Part shown: one piece after another, positions 1-6,317 of the stretch
Layout of the letters: every line of letters begins with the position of its first letter
Position numbering within the stretch: position 1 is the first letter of the stretch
From: Thermodesulfovibrio sp.
Lineage (GTDB): Bacteria > Nitrospirota > Thermodesulfovibrionia > Thermodesulfovibrionales > JdFR-85
DNA length: 8,358 bases
NCBI GenBank assembly: GCA_027050975.1
Contig: JALUAR010000265.1
Span: 1-8,358 of the forward strand
Direction: 5' to 3'
The notes under the pieces: generated by a model
What the model saw: only the letters and a program-made list of their open reading frames with translations
What the model was told of the DNA's origin: nothing
The model's database searches: none
Position numbers and translations under genes: made by a program

Positions 1-138
1 GGATTTCTCTATTGTTGTGCAATTATTCATCTGATTGCTTCAATAGCCTTTACAGTTAAACAATTCAGCTATGGTAATTCCTCTTTCAGTTTTACTGATT
101 AACCAGTTAATGCTTCAACTGATAATTATAACTGCGCC

Positions 139-166
139 TTGACTTTATACTATACATTTGTATAGC
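139..166 (+). promoter_or_regulatory. Putative lexA promoter
   Basis: A TTGACT -35 box (139-144) and a TATAGC -10-like box (161-166) are separated by 16 bp. The -35 matches the sigma-70 consensus in five of six positions and the -10 in four of six, including TATA. Transcription from this -10 would begin around 173-174, exactly at the lexA ATG. A second candidate -10, TATACT at 146-151, would start near 158 but has no good -35 upstream. The 173 bases before lexA are otherwise AT-rich and contain no gene that I can support. Confidence 0.55.
150..165. promoter_or_regulatory. Candidate LexA operator (SOS box)
   Basis: CTATACATTTGTATAG is a perfect inverted repeat with 7-bp arms and a 2-bp centre, ending 8 bp before the lexA start and lying between the -35 and -10 boxes. 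Its 16-bp frame equals that of the E. coli box CTGT-N8-ACAG, with CTAT...ATAG replacing CTGT...ACAG. Autorepression of lexA is the rule in SOS systems, and a bound repressor here would block polymerase. I saw no second copy of this palindrome in the window, so the binding specificity is inferred from position and symmetry alone. Confidence 0.7.
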
Positions 167-173
167 ATAAAAC

Positions 174-776
174 ATGAAACTCACACCTGCGCAGAAGAGG
201 GTACTGGAGTTTATACAGCAGTTCCTGCAGACCCGGGGCTATCCACCTACGGTAAGAGAGGTGGCTGAAAAGTTTGGATACCACAGCCCTCTCTCAGCCA
301 AACAGCATATCGATGCCCTTGTTAAAAAGGGTTATCTGAAGAGAAGTCCCCTTCGTGCCAGGGGCATCGAAATCGTAGGGGTTTCCAGTCCTGATGTAAT
401 CCGCATCCCTGTAGTAGGAAGCATAAGGGCAGGTGAACCCATACTGGCAACGGAAAACATAGAGGAGCAGATTACCCTGAACCGCGAACTCTTCAGAGTA
501 GATGATGATGTTTTCGGCCTCAGGGTTGTGGGTGAGAGTATGAAAGGCGCAGGCATATTTGAAGGAGATATTGTCATCGTAAAACCCGGAGTAATGCCTG
601 AAAACGGAGAGATAGTAGTTGCCCTTATAGGAGAAGAGGCTACGGTAAAGCGATTCTTCCGGGAAGGCAACTCAGTAAGGCTTCAGCCGGAGAATCCCGA
701 TATGGAAGTAATGGTTGTAAGGGCAGAAGAGTTTAATATTATCGGCAAGGTAGTCGGTCTTTTAAGGAGGTTTTAG
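174..776 (+). CDS. lexA: LexA, SOS-response transcriptional repressor
   Basis: This is the LexA repressor, which binds SOS operators as a dimer and cleaves itself when stimulated by RecA filaments on single-stranded DNA. At 200 residues it is the usual length. Residues 1-70 form the winged helix-turn-helix domain, opening in the standard LexA manner (LTPAQKRVLEFI), which supports the ATG used. The cleavage site is A86-G87 (SIRAGEP), and the S24-type catalytic dyad is S122 (VGESMKG) and K159 (ATVKRF). The recognition helix (SPLSAKQH, 38-45) differs from the E. coli SPNAAEEH at several base-contacting positions, which agrees with the altered operator upstream. No Shine-Dalgarno precedes the ATG, so translation may be leaderless. 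It heads an operon with the next two genes. Confidence 0.97.
   Translation: MKLTPAQKRVLEFIQQFLQTRGYPPTVREVAEKFGYHSPLSAKQHIDALVKKGYLKRSPLRARGIEIVGVSSPDVIRIPVVGSIRAGEPILATENIEEQITLNRELFRVDDDVFGLRVVGESMKGAGIFEGDIVIVKPGVMPENGEIVVALIGEEATVKRFFREGNSVRLQPENPDMEVMVVRAEEFNIIGKVVGLLRRF
764..770 (+). promoter_or_regulatory. Ribosome binding site for the small gene after lexA
   Basis: AAGGAGG, a full-length Shine-Dalgarno, lies inside the last codons of lexA, 7 nt before the ATG at 778. It fixes the start of the 81-residue gene and contrasts with the absence of any such site before lexA itself. Confidence 0.85.
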
Positions 777-777
777 T

Positions 778-1023
778 ATGGTTGAGGTAGACGAACCCGT
801 ATCCGTGGTTGCCTCTTTTGCCAGCGGACGAATAAGACCCTTAAGTTTCAGATGGAACAGCAGACTCATTCAGGTAAAAGAGATTACTTACCGGTGGACT
901 CAACAGGATGGCGAAAAAGAACTGCTCCTTTTCGCTGTAACAGACGGCAAATGCCTGTATAACCTCTCCTTTTCACCCAGAGAAACAACCTGGAGGCTTC
1001 TATCTGTTGAGACAGAGCTATGA
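778..1023 (+). CDS. Small DUF6504-like protein between lexA and dinB
   Basis: This 81-residue soluble protein has no signal peptide or membrane segment. Its pattern of alternating beta strands (PLSFRWNSRLIQVKEITYRW, 21-40; LLLFAVTDGKCLYNLSFSP, 49-67; TWRLLSVETEL, 71-81), with tryptophans at 26, 40 and 72, resembles the DUF6504 family of short proteins of unknown function that I recall near polymerase-IV genes. That match is from memory of the pattern, not a search. It starts one base after the lexA stop with a perfect ribosome binding site, and its TGA overlaps the dinB ATG, so the three genes are almost certainly co-transcribed and the last two translationally coupled. A role in damage tolerance, perhaps as a DinB accessory, is inference from position only. 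Confidence 0.75.
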   Translation: MVEVDEPVSVVASFASGRIRPLSFRWNSRLIQVKEITYRWTQQDGEKELLLFAVTDGKCLYNLSFSPRETTWRLLSVETEL

Positions 1024-2237
1024 GAGTAATTCTCCTTGTTGATATGGATGCCTTCTTTGCCTCTGTTGAACAGCAGGCAAACCCTGCCCTGAGGGGAAAA
1101 CCGGTAGGAGTGATCGGCTCTGGCAAAAGAACGGTCATAACTACCGCCTCTTACGAGGCAAGAAGCTGTGGTGTGAAAACAGGGATGAACCTCTACGAGG
1201 CAAGGCAGGTATGCCCCGAGCTAATCGTTGTGGTAGGTGACAATGACAAGTATACCCATACCTGCAGACAGTTAAAAGAGATATACAAAAGATTTACCCC
1301 TCTTGTGGAGGTCTACTCCGTAGATGAGGCATTTCTGGACATAACCGGCTCGTACCACCTCTTTGGCAGCCCCATAGAGGTGGGCAAACGCATAAAGTAT
1401 CTGATTAAACAGAGCTTTGGCATCAATGCCACCGTAGGAATAGGCCCGAACAAACTTGTTGCAAAACTGGCAGCAGACATCTCAAAGCCCGATGGCTTGA
1501 GATGGATAAAAAAGGAGGAGATTCCCGATATACTTGAAGATCTACCGGTAGAACAATTATGGGGGATAGGTAGAAAAACAGCAGAGCGCCTCAGGAGCCT
1601 CGGTATAAAAACCTGTGGGCAGCTGGGCAGGGCCTCTTCAGGCATGCTCAGAAGCCGTTTCGGTGTTCTGGGAGAGCATCTGAAGGCCATGGCCCAAGGA
1701 GTTGATCATTCTCCTGTTTTGCCCGAATCGGAAGACTTCGGTGACACAAAATCCATAGGCCACAGCATGACACTGCCCAGGGATATATACACACGCACGG
1801 AGATAGACCGATATCTGATGCTGCTGGCCGAGATGGTAGCCTCACGGGCACGCAGATACGGCTATGAAGGCCGAGTCATAACAGTAATTATCCGCTACAG
1901 GAGTTTTGAGACCTTTTCCCTTCGGAAAAGACTATCCATTCCAACGGATGACACCCATCTTATATTCCGAACTGCCAGAGATATAGTCAGGTCTGTCAGA
2001 CTCAGAGAGCCCGTCAGGCTGATAGGCGTCTCAATATCAGGGCTTACCCAGGGTAATAATCAAATCCCTCTGTTTGAGGAGCAAAAAAGACGCAAAAGGC
2101 TGCTTAATACACTGGATGAGATCAATACTCGTTTCGGTAGTAACACCCTGCTGTGGGCAGCTGCTCTTAAGTCTGACAGAGAGCCAGGAGTCATCTCTCC
2201 TGCATGGCGACCGGATGGGGTGCGCAGAACTCTGTAA
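1020..2237 (+). CDS. dinB: DNA polymerase IV (DinB, Y-family translesion polymerase)
   Basis: An error-prone Y-family DNA polymerase that copies past damaged bases. The palm carries the metal-binding acids D8 (LVDMDAFFASVEQ) and D102/E103 (YSVDEAFLDITG). F13 is the steric-gate residue that excludes ribonucleotides, as in E. coli DinB. The helix-hairpin-helix thumb region lies near 170-202 (LWGIGRKTAERLRSLGI), followed by the little-finger domain at roughly 235-345. QIPLF at 348-352 fits the beta-clamp binding motif. At 405 residues it is longer than E. coli Pol IV (351); the last 20 or so residues form an unstructured-looking tail. The ATG overlaps the previous stop (ATGA) with only a weak ribosome site, implying coupled translation. 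Expression should follow LexA control from the promoter before lexA. Confidence 0.96.
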   Translation: MRVILLVDMDAFFASVEQQANPALRGKPVGVIGSGKRTVITTASYEARSCGVKTGMNLYEARQVCPELIVVVGDNDKYTHTCRQLKEIYKRFTPLVEVYSVDEAFLDITGSYHLFGSPIEVGKRIKYLIKQSFGINATVGIGPNKLVAKLAADISKPDGLRWIKKEEIPDILEDLPVEQLWGIGRKTAERLRSLGIKTCGQLGRASSGMLRSRFGVLGEHLKAMAQGVDHSPVLPESEDFGDTKSIGHSMTLPRDIYTRTEIDRYLMLLAEMVASRARRYGYEGRVITVIIRYRSFETFSLRKRLSIPTDDTHLIFRTARDIVRSVRLREPVRLIGVSISGLTQGNNQIPLFEEQKRRKRLLNTLDEINTRFGSNTLLWAAALKSDREPGVISPAWRPDGVRRTL

Positions 2238-2339
2238 TATACCCTATCCGCCTGACAACTCAATTAACAGAATCCCTATTCCGGCTTCAGCAGATTCAAC
2301 CTTCTGAATGTATTCACCTTCATAAAGAGATAAAAAAGC

Positions 2340-2368
2340 TGGAGAAAAATCCGAAAATATCCGATAAT
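2340..2368 (+). promoter_or_regulatory. Weak candidate promoter upstream of the 104-residue membrane protein
   Basis: TGGAGA (2340-2345) and GATAAT (2363-2368) are spaced by 17 bp and match the sigma-70 consensus in four and five of six positions. The start would fall near 2375. The alternative is read-through from dinB, since no terminator is visible in the 170-bp gap. AT-rich sequence gives chance matches easily, so this is tentative. Confidence 0.25.
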
Positions 2369-2374
2369 AAAAGT

Positions 2375-2401
2375 AAGGAGGAATCATTTTAATCCACGGA
2401 G
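2375..2401 (+). promoter_or_regulatory. Two Shine-Dalgarno-like sites before the membrane protein gene
   Basis: GGAG at 2398-2401, 5 nt before the ATG at 2407, is a workable ribosome site and supports that start. A stronger AAGGAGG at 2375-2381 is too far upstream (25 nt) for the ATG. It sits 4 nt before an in-frame ATT codon at 2386. The frame is closed by a TAA at 2374, so the strong site could serve only a short, seven-residue extension. Confidence 0.5.
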
Positions 2402-2406
2402 TTATA

Positions 2407-2721
2407 ATGAGTGATTCCGTTGAAAACAGATATGTAAGGCTTGTAACAAAATGCATGATGAGAGGGCTCCTGATCTTTATGCTCAGCATAGGAATAATCA
2501 TCACTCAGGACAAGGAAAGGCTCTTCTCTCTCTTTTTCACCAACCAGATACCCTTTACAGAGATATTCCCTGCCCTTGCATTCATATTCTCTTGTGTCTA
2601 TATCTGGTACTACACCTGGATGGGTGCAAAGCTCAGGCGACGGCGGCTTCAGATCTGGATCGGCTACACCAGGGCCGTAGTGGTAGCAGCCTTTGTTGTC
2701 CTTGCACATCAGTATTTTTAA
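2407..2721 (+). CDS. Small integral membrane protein of unknown function
   Basis: I do not recognise this 104-residue protein. It is strongly hydrophobic, with three likely membrane helices near residues 17-33 (including GLLIFMLSIGIIIT), 48-71 (IPFTEIFPALAFIFSCVYIWYYTW as a whole) and 83-101 (ending AFVVLA). An arginine-rich loop at 76-80 (LRRRR) between the second and third helices should lie in the cytoplasm by the positive-inside rule. There is no signal peptide or catalytic motif. It lies 170 bp after dinB on the same strand and converges with malQ across 42 bp. Membership of the SOS operon is possible but unproven. Two other open frames over the same bases (antisense 2389-2709 and plus 2451-2777) lack this coherent membrane pattern, so this frame is preferred. 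Confidence 0.7.
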   Translation: MSDSVENRYVRLVTKCMMRGLLIFMLSIGIIITQDKERLFSLFFTNQIPFTEIFPALAFIFSCVYIWYYTWMGAKLRRRRLQIWIGYTRAVVVAAFVVLAHQYF

Positions 2722-2763
2722 CCACCCCCCTTACCAGAGTCTCCCATCCTTCACATAAAAGCC

Positions 2764-4962
2764 TTATATATCATTGACCCGTTTAGCACTTCTGATGCCT
2801 TTAAGCAGAGAAAACTCCTTCAGGAGCCTGAATTCCTCAAAGGTAAGCGGTGTCTTCCGCCTCCAGTTGGGATATTCATCAATAGTGCCCGGAAGGTTCT
2901 GTTGATCCGGTACCATCAGGATATCATCAAGATTCACTGCCATGAGCCGACAGGGTGTAAGAGCAAGAAACCTGTAAATACAAATGCATAGCTCGGAGGT
3001 CATTTCCGGAACCAGGGATGGATCTTCCGGGAAGTCAGGAGGAAGAATTCCGCTACGCTGAAGGACCCTGAAAAGTCTCCACCTGTCATATCCCCTCTCG
3101 GTAATATCCCGATTGAGTGTCTCCTCGTCAGGATAACGATCAAGCCCCTTCTTTACCTCAATATCTCTTCCTGCCCAGAACCCTGACAGAGTGGGCAGAT
3201 CATGTGTTGTGGTAGATACAATCGCCTCTTCGGGATAGCACTCGGCCGGAAGAAACTCTCCTGTTGAATAGTCCTTCTCAAAATACAGAAGTCTGAAGGA
3301 GAGCATTCCATGACTTCGCAATGTAGACCTTATCTCTTCAGTAACAGTACCAAGGTCTTCGGCGATAATCACGGCCTCATTCCTCACACTTTCCAGAGAG
3401 ATTATCCCCAAAAGCTCCTTATAAGGGTACAGTACATAGGCTCCCTCCTGAGGAGACATCCCCTTTGGAATCCAGAATAGCCTGAAGATCCCCAGGGCAT
3501 GATCTATTCTCAGTGCACCTGCATGGCAGAGGTTCTTCCTTATCAGATGCACAAAGAAGTCATACCTGTTTTCCCTGAGGGCCTCCGGAAGCAGAGGCGG
3601 AAAACCCCAGTTCTGCCCTCCTGGGCTGAATGCATCTGGAGGCGCTCCCACATCCACATCAGTGGCAAATATCTCCTGGTTTGCCCAGACATCGTATCCA
3701 CCTGTGGGGCTTCCTACTGGCAGGTCCATGGAAAGTCCTATAGCCATTTCAGAGTCTCTGCAGCAGGCCCTTATCCTGTCCAGTTCTGACTCGATTATCC
3801 ATTGGAGGTATTCATGAAAGAGGATTCTCCTTTCATCTCTTTTTCTGAATATAATCACTTCTTCGGAATCAGGTCGTCTGTATGGCTCAGGCCAGCCATC
3901 CCATCCATGTCCGAACTCATCAAAAAGGGCCATATAAGTGGCATAATCCCGAAGCCTCTTGCCCTCCCTCCTCCTGTAAGCATTAAATCTCTCCGCCCTC
4001 TCAGACTGTTTCAGATAGTGATTTTGATAAAAGTGTTCAAAGGCAGTCTCAAGGACCATTCTTTTTAGCCCTGCCACCTCTTCGTAATCCACTAAGGCTG
4101 ACTCCCGTTGCCTCCTGACAGCATCTTTGTACTCCTCGCTATGTATGATTGCCCGGGCATTCAATGACTCCCTCACATCCTCAACTGTTTCCAGGTCAAT
4201 GTATATGAAATTAAAATAAAGCCTGCTGATGGGTGCGTACGGACTTATTCCGAAAGGCATCCTGTTGGGAAGGGCATGAAGGGGATTTATCGCTACAAAA
4301 TCACCTCCAAGCTCTCTGCCAACCCATTCTGTCAGATTTCCGAGGTCCGAGAGGTCTCCGATCCCCTGATTCCTCTCCGATCTTATTCCGTAAAGCGCCA
4401 GGGCAAGACCCCATCCCTTCCGTTTGAGAAGCCTCTCCGGCATAAAGGCCCTCTCCGGTGTCACAATCAGCCTCATTCTGTCCTGCAGCCCTCCCACCTT
4501 AACATCAAGGTTGTAATACCCCACCTCCTCAATACGAGGAAGCGGTAAGATCATCTCCCTTATAGTCCTGCCCTGAAGATCATGCCTCCGGTATACCCTC
4601 ATCTGTGCCAGTTTGCACTCCCCTTCATGAATTGGTTGATGAAAGGACTCTTCCGTGATGCTCCAGTGTATCGAGTTGTCACTTTCTTCAGCAGGTATAA
4701 AGAGTAAGGTCTTGCCAGGCTGCTCTTTTACAGAAAACACACTGACCGGTTCAATCAGTCTCCTGAGCCTTTTTGTTTTGCATCTCTGGAGGGATTCTCT
4801 CAGGGCATCTTCATCATCTACGGAGTAGCCCATTGACCTGAGTATGGCTCTTTTTGTCTCACGAGAAGCCTGTCTCGGGTTTCCCCAGACATCATAGTAG
4901 GACTCCACAATTCCACAGAGTCGGGAGAGTTCATCTAACATATTTTCATAAGAGTTTTTCAT
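2764..4962 (-). CDS. malQ: 4-alpha-glucanotransferase (amylomaltase, GH77)
   Basis: This cytoplasmic enzyme transfers segments of alpha-1,4-glucan between acceptors and works in maltodextrin or glycogen turnover. At 732 residues it belongs to the long, E. coli-type MalQ group (E. coli about 694) with an added N-terminal domain (roughly 1-165; LDELSRLCGI...YYDVWG at 9-27). The GH77 barrel follows, with nucleophile D487 (LRIDHALG), acid/base E535 (IIAEDLG) and the third carboxylate D588 (TTTHDLPT). Substrate-loop residues PPDAFSPGGQNWGFPP (441-456) and the C-terminal PDQQNLPGT...YPNWRRK (685-703) are typical. No other glycogen or maltose gene is nearby. Upstream there is only a weak GGGA before the ATG, so the first methionine is chosen on family fit. 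It is transcribed away from the FliK-like gene across a 245-bp spacer. Confidence 0.95.
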   Translation of the reverse strand: MKNSYENMLDELSRLCGIVESYYDVWGNPRQASRETKRAILRSMGYSVDDEDALRESLQRCKTKRLRRLIEPVSVFSVKEQPGKTLLFIPAEESDNSIHWSITEESFHQPIHEGECKLAQMRVYRRHDLQGRTIREMILPLPRIEEVGYYNLDVKVGGLQDRMRLIVTPERAFMPERLLKRKGWGLALALYGIRSERNQGIGDLSDLGNLTEWVGRELGGDFVAINPLHALPNRMPFGISPYAPISRLYFNFIYIDLETVEDVRESLNARAIIHSEEYKDAVRRQRESALVDYEEVAGLKRMVLETAFEHFYQNHYLKQSERAERFNAYRRREGKRLRDYATYMALFDEFGHGWDGWPEPYRRPDSEEVIIFRKRDERRILFHEYLQWIIESELDRIRACCRDSEMAIGLSMDLPVGSPTGGYDVWANQEIFATDVDVGAPPDAFSPGGQNWGFPPLLPEALRENRYDFFVHLIRKNLCHAGALRIDHALGIFRLFWIPKGMSPQEGAYVLYPYKELLGIISLESVRNEAVIIAEDLGTVTEEIRSTLRSHGMLSFRLLYFEKDYSTGEFLPAECYPEEAIVSTTTHDLPTLSGFWAGRDIEVKKGLDRYPDEETLNRDITERGYDRWRLFRVLQRSGILPPDFPEDPSLVPEMTSELCICIYRFLALTPCRLMAVNLDDILMVPDQQNLPGTIDEYPNWRRKTPLTFEEFRLLKEFSLLKGIRSAKRVNDI

Positions 4963-5071
4963 AATCCCAAATATGCACTAATGCGAAAATGCCTGACTGA
5001 TTTTAACACAAACAGCAGATAACCTGTGTGTGCCCATCCTCGCCCTGCCTGGCAACCAATTCTGTGCTCTA

Positions 5072-5089
5072 ATTTAAATATATTTAAAT
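5072..5089. repeat. 18-bp perfect AT palindrome
   Basis: ATTTAAATATATTTAAAT reads identically on both strands. It lies in the divergent spacer, 110 bp from the malQ start and 119 bp from the FliK-like start. Perfect palindromes of this length are uncommon by chance but less surprising in AT-only sequence. It could be an operator for a dimeric regulator of either gene, or a cruciform-prone site. Confidence 0.6.
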
Positions 5090-5106
5090 CAAGAGATACA
5101 CATTAG

Positions 5107-5166
5107 TGTCCGATAAAAAATTAATGGATCCCCTGCCTTACAACCATTTGCTCTGTTTGTCGGACA
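5107..5166. repeat. Inverted repeat enclosing about 38 bp (possible miniature element or hairpin)
   Basis: TGTCCGATAAA (5107-5117) and TTTGTCGGACA (5156-5166) are inverted copies over 11 bp with a single G-T wobble. Imperfect similarity continues outward (TAG before the left arm, ATA after the right). Inside, AATGG (5123-5127) and CCATT (5144-5148) form a shorter nested repeat. There is no coding capacity. It could be a degenerate remnant of insertion-sequence ends, a miniature inverted-repeat element, or a structured regulatory region. I could not find a convincing target-site duplication. Confidence 0.55.
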
Positions 5167-5177
5167 ATAGTGAGACA

Positions 5178-5198
5178 TGCATCGTGCATTATGCATTA
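5178..5198 (+). repeat. Three tandem 7-bp repeats before the FliK-like gene
   Basis: TGCATCG, TGCATTA and TGCATTA follow one another without gaps, and the last overlaps the start of the TATAAT box at 5197-5202. The phase is exact. The array occupies the -10 to -35 spacer of the putative promoter, so a regulator could bind it, or a change in copy number could alter promoter spacing. Confidence 0.6.
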
Positions 5199-5202
5199 TA
5201 AT
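5197..5202 (+). promoter_or_regulatory. Putative -10 box of the FliK-like operon
   Basis: TATAAT is a perfect consensus -10 ending 5 bp before the ATG at 5208. Transcription would begin at about the first codon, giving a leaderless message, which fits the lack of any Shine-Dalgarno. No good -35 is present: the best 17-bp-spaced hexamer is GACATG at 5174-5179. An activator or an extended element may therefore be needed. Confidence 0.45.
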
Positions 5203-5207
5203 TTAAT

Positions 5208-6317
5208 ATGCCAGGGAATATACCACAAATCTCTGACAGGACCCTTACCCTGTTCATAAAAGGCAGACCAGCCCTTACCCTTACTGCGGGCGAACTGCTG
5301 AAGGCAAAGGTTGTGGAGATAAGGCCCTCCGGTAATGTAGTCGTGAACATAAAGGGCCACCTCATTGATGCAAAAACTGAGATTCCTCTCACAAAGGGAA
5401 ACAATCTTTTGGTTCAGGTTGAGACCGCAGCATCAGAGATAAGGCTGAAGGTAATAGGTGCAGAGATTACCTCTCCGGAAAGAATATCCACTTTTCTTCT
5501 TTCCCTCACAAACAGGGCTGGCATTACAAAGACTGCCATAAAGGAGTTTGTCAGGTTACTGGAGATCTTCAAAAACCTGCCGGAGCCTGTACGGAAAGCT
5601 CTTCCCGAAACAGAATCCCTGAAAGGGCTTTTCCCTTCCCTACGGGCCCTGTCAGGAGGTGCTCTGAAGGAATCCATCGAATCAACCGGCATACTGCTTG
5701 AGACCAAACTTAAAATCTCCGCCCTTAAAAGCTTAACAGACGAGATAACAGGCAAACAGATGATAAAAGACAGGGCCGAAGCCACAGAGAGCATATTCTC
5801 ACGTGATCTCAAGGCAATTCTGTTACGGATAAGGGAGTCTTTAAAGAATGAAGAGACCGTAAAGATTCTCAAAAATTATCATATCCAGCCCGAGGAACTG
5901 AATGCACATGTGGAGAGGCTCTTAAGAAACATCGAGTATCACCAGATACAGTCAAGACTGAATGACACCCTGCAGCTCTTTTTACCCTTTTTGTGGGAAA
6001 GACTAAAGGATGGCGAACTGATTTTCAGAAAGGAGTCTGCCAGAACTCTCAAGGATAGCACCTACTCCTGCTATATCAAACTTGACCTAGGCTCTCTCGG
6101 AAGGCTCACAACAGCTGTTATGCTTATGTCCGGAAAGTGCTATGTCCGTTTTCTCTCAGACAATCAGTCCCTGCTTAACAAAATAAAGCAGCATAGCCCT
6201 GCCCTGAAAGAAGCCCTGGAATCTGCAGGGCTTAAACTCGGCAATATTAACACCGAATTCAAAAGGTCTCCGGAGAGTGAACTCTATCTTCACAAAGGGC
6301 TTGATTTAAGGGTATGA
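5208..6317 (+). CDS. FliK-like protein with C-terminal hook-length-control domain
   Basis: The 369-residue protein ends in a domain resembling the FliK C-terminus (flagellar hook-length control, Flg_hook family). LDLGSLGRL (292-300) matches the LDPxxLGxLxV-type signature, followed by beta strands (TAVMLMSGKCYVRFLSD) and the closing helix PALKEALESAGLKLG (331-345). Residues 28-85 look like a small beta domain (GELLKAKVVEIRPSGNVVVN), and 90-280 is mostly helical and charged. FliK is exported through the flagellar type III apparatus and makes its substrate-switch protein FlhB change specificity. The next gene encodes an FlhB-like domain, so the pairing is meaningful. No flagellar operon surrounds it. 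A similar pair, ylqG-ylqH, exists away from flagellar genes in Bacillus, as I recall. The only early methionine is the one used, and no ribosome site precedes it. Confidence 0.75.
   Translation: MPGNIPQISDRTLTLFIKGRPALTLTAGELLKAKVVEIRPSGNVVVNIKGHLIDAKTEIPLTKGNNLLVQVETAASEIRLKVIGAEITSPERISTFLLSLTNRAGITKTAIKEFVRLLEIFKNLPEPVRKALPETESLKGLFPSLRALSGGALKESIESTGILLETKLKISALKSLTDEITGKQMIKDRAEATESIFSRDLKAILLRIRESLKNEETVKILKNYHIQPEELNAHVERLLRNIEYHQIQSRLNDTLQLFLPFLWERLKDGELIFRKESARTLKDSTYSCYIKLDLGSLGRLTTAVMLMSGKCYVRFLSDNQSLLNKIKQHSPALKEALESAGLKLGNINTEFKRSPESELYLHKGLDLRV

Noticed and set aside
104..121. CAGTT...AACTG inverted repeat upstream of lexA
   Set aside because: The arms are only 5 bp in AT-rich sequence, well within chance expectation.
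2204..2392. Short plus-strand frame starting inside the dinB 3' end
   Set aside because: It has no ribosome site, is lysine-rich because of AT-rich intergenic sequence, and resembles no family.
2244..2504. Minus-strand open frame whose C-terminal part (for example EGEYIQKVESAEAGIGILLIEL) looks somewhat protein-like
   Set aside because: Half of it is antisense to the membrane protein gene and no family could be named. At most it is a gene relic, and I could not support it.
2389..2709. Antisense open frame of 106 residues over the small membrane protein gene
   Set aside because: It mirrors the membrane protein gene and has no recognisable domain. The plus-strand frame has coherent membrane helices and a ribosome site.
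3499..4548. Several plus-strand open frames of 64-96 residues within malQ
   Set aside because: They are shadows antisense to a well-supported GH77 enzyme with all catalytic residues intact.
5414..5872. Minus-strand 152-residue open frame inside the FliK-like gene
   Set aside because: It is antisense to a gene with a recognisable C-terminal domain, and its serine-rich composition is typical of a reverse shadow.
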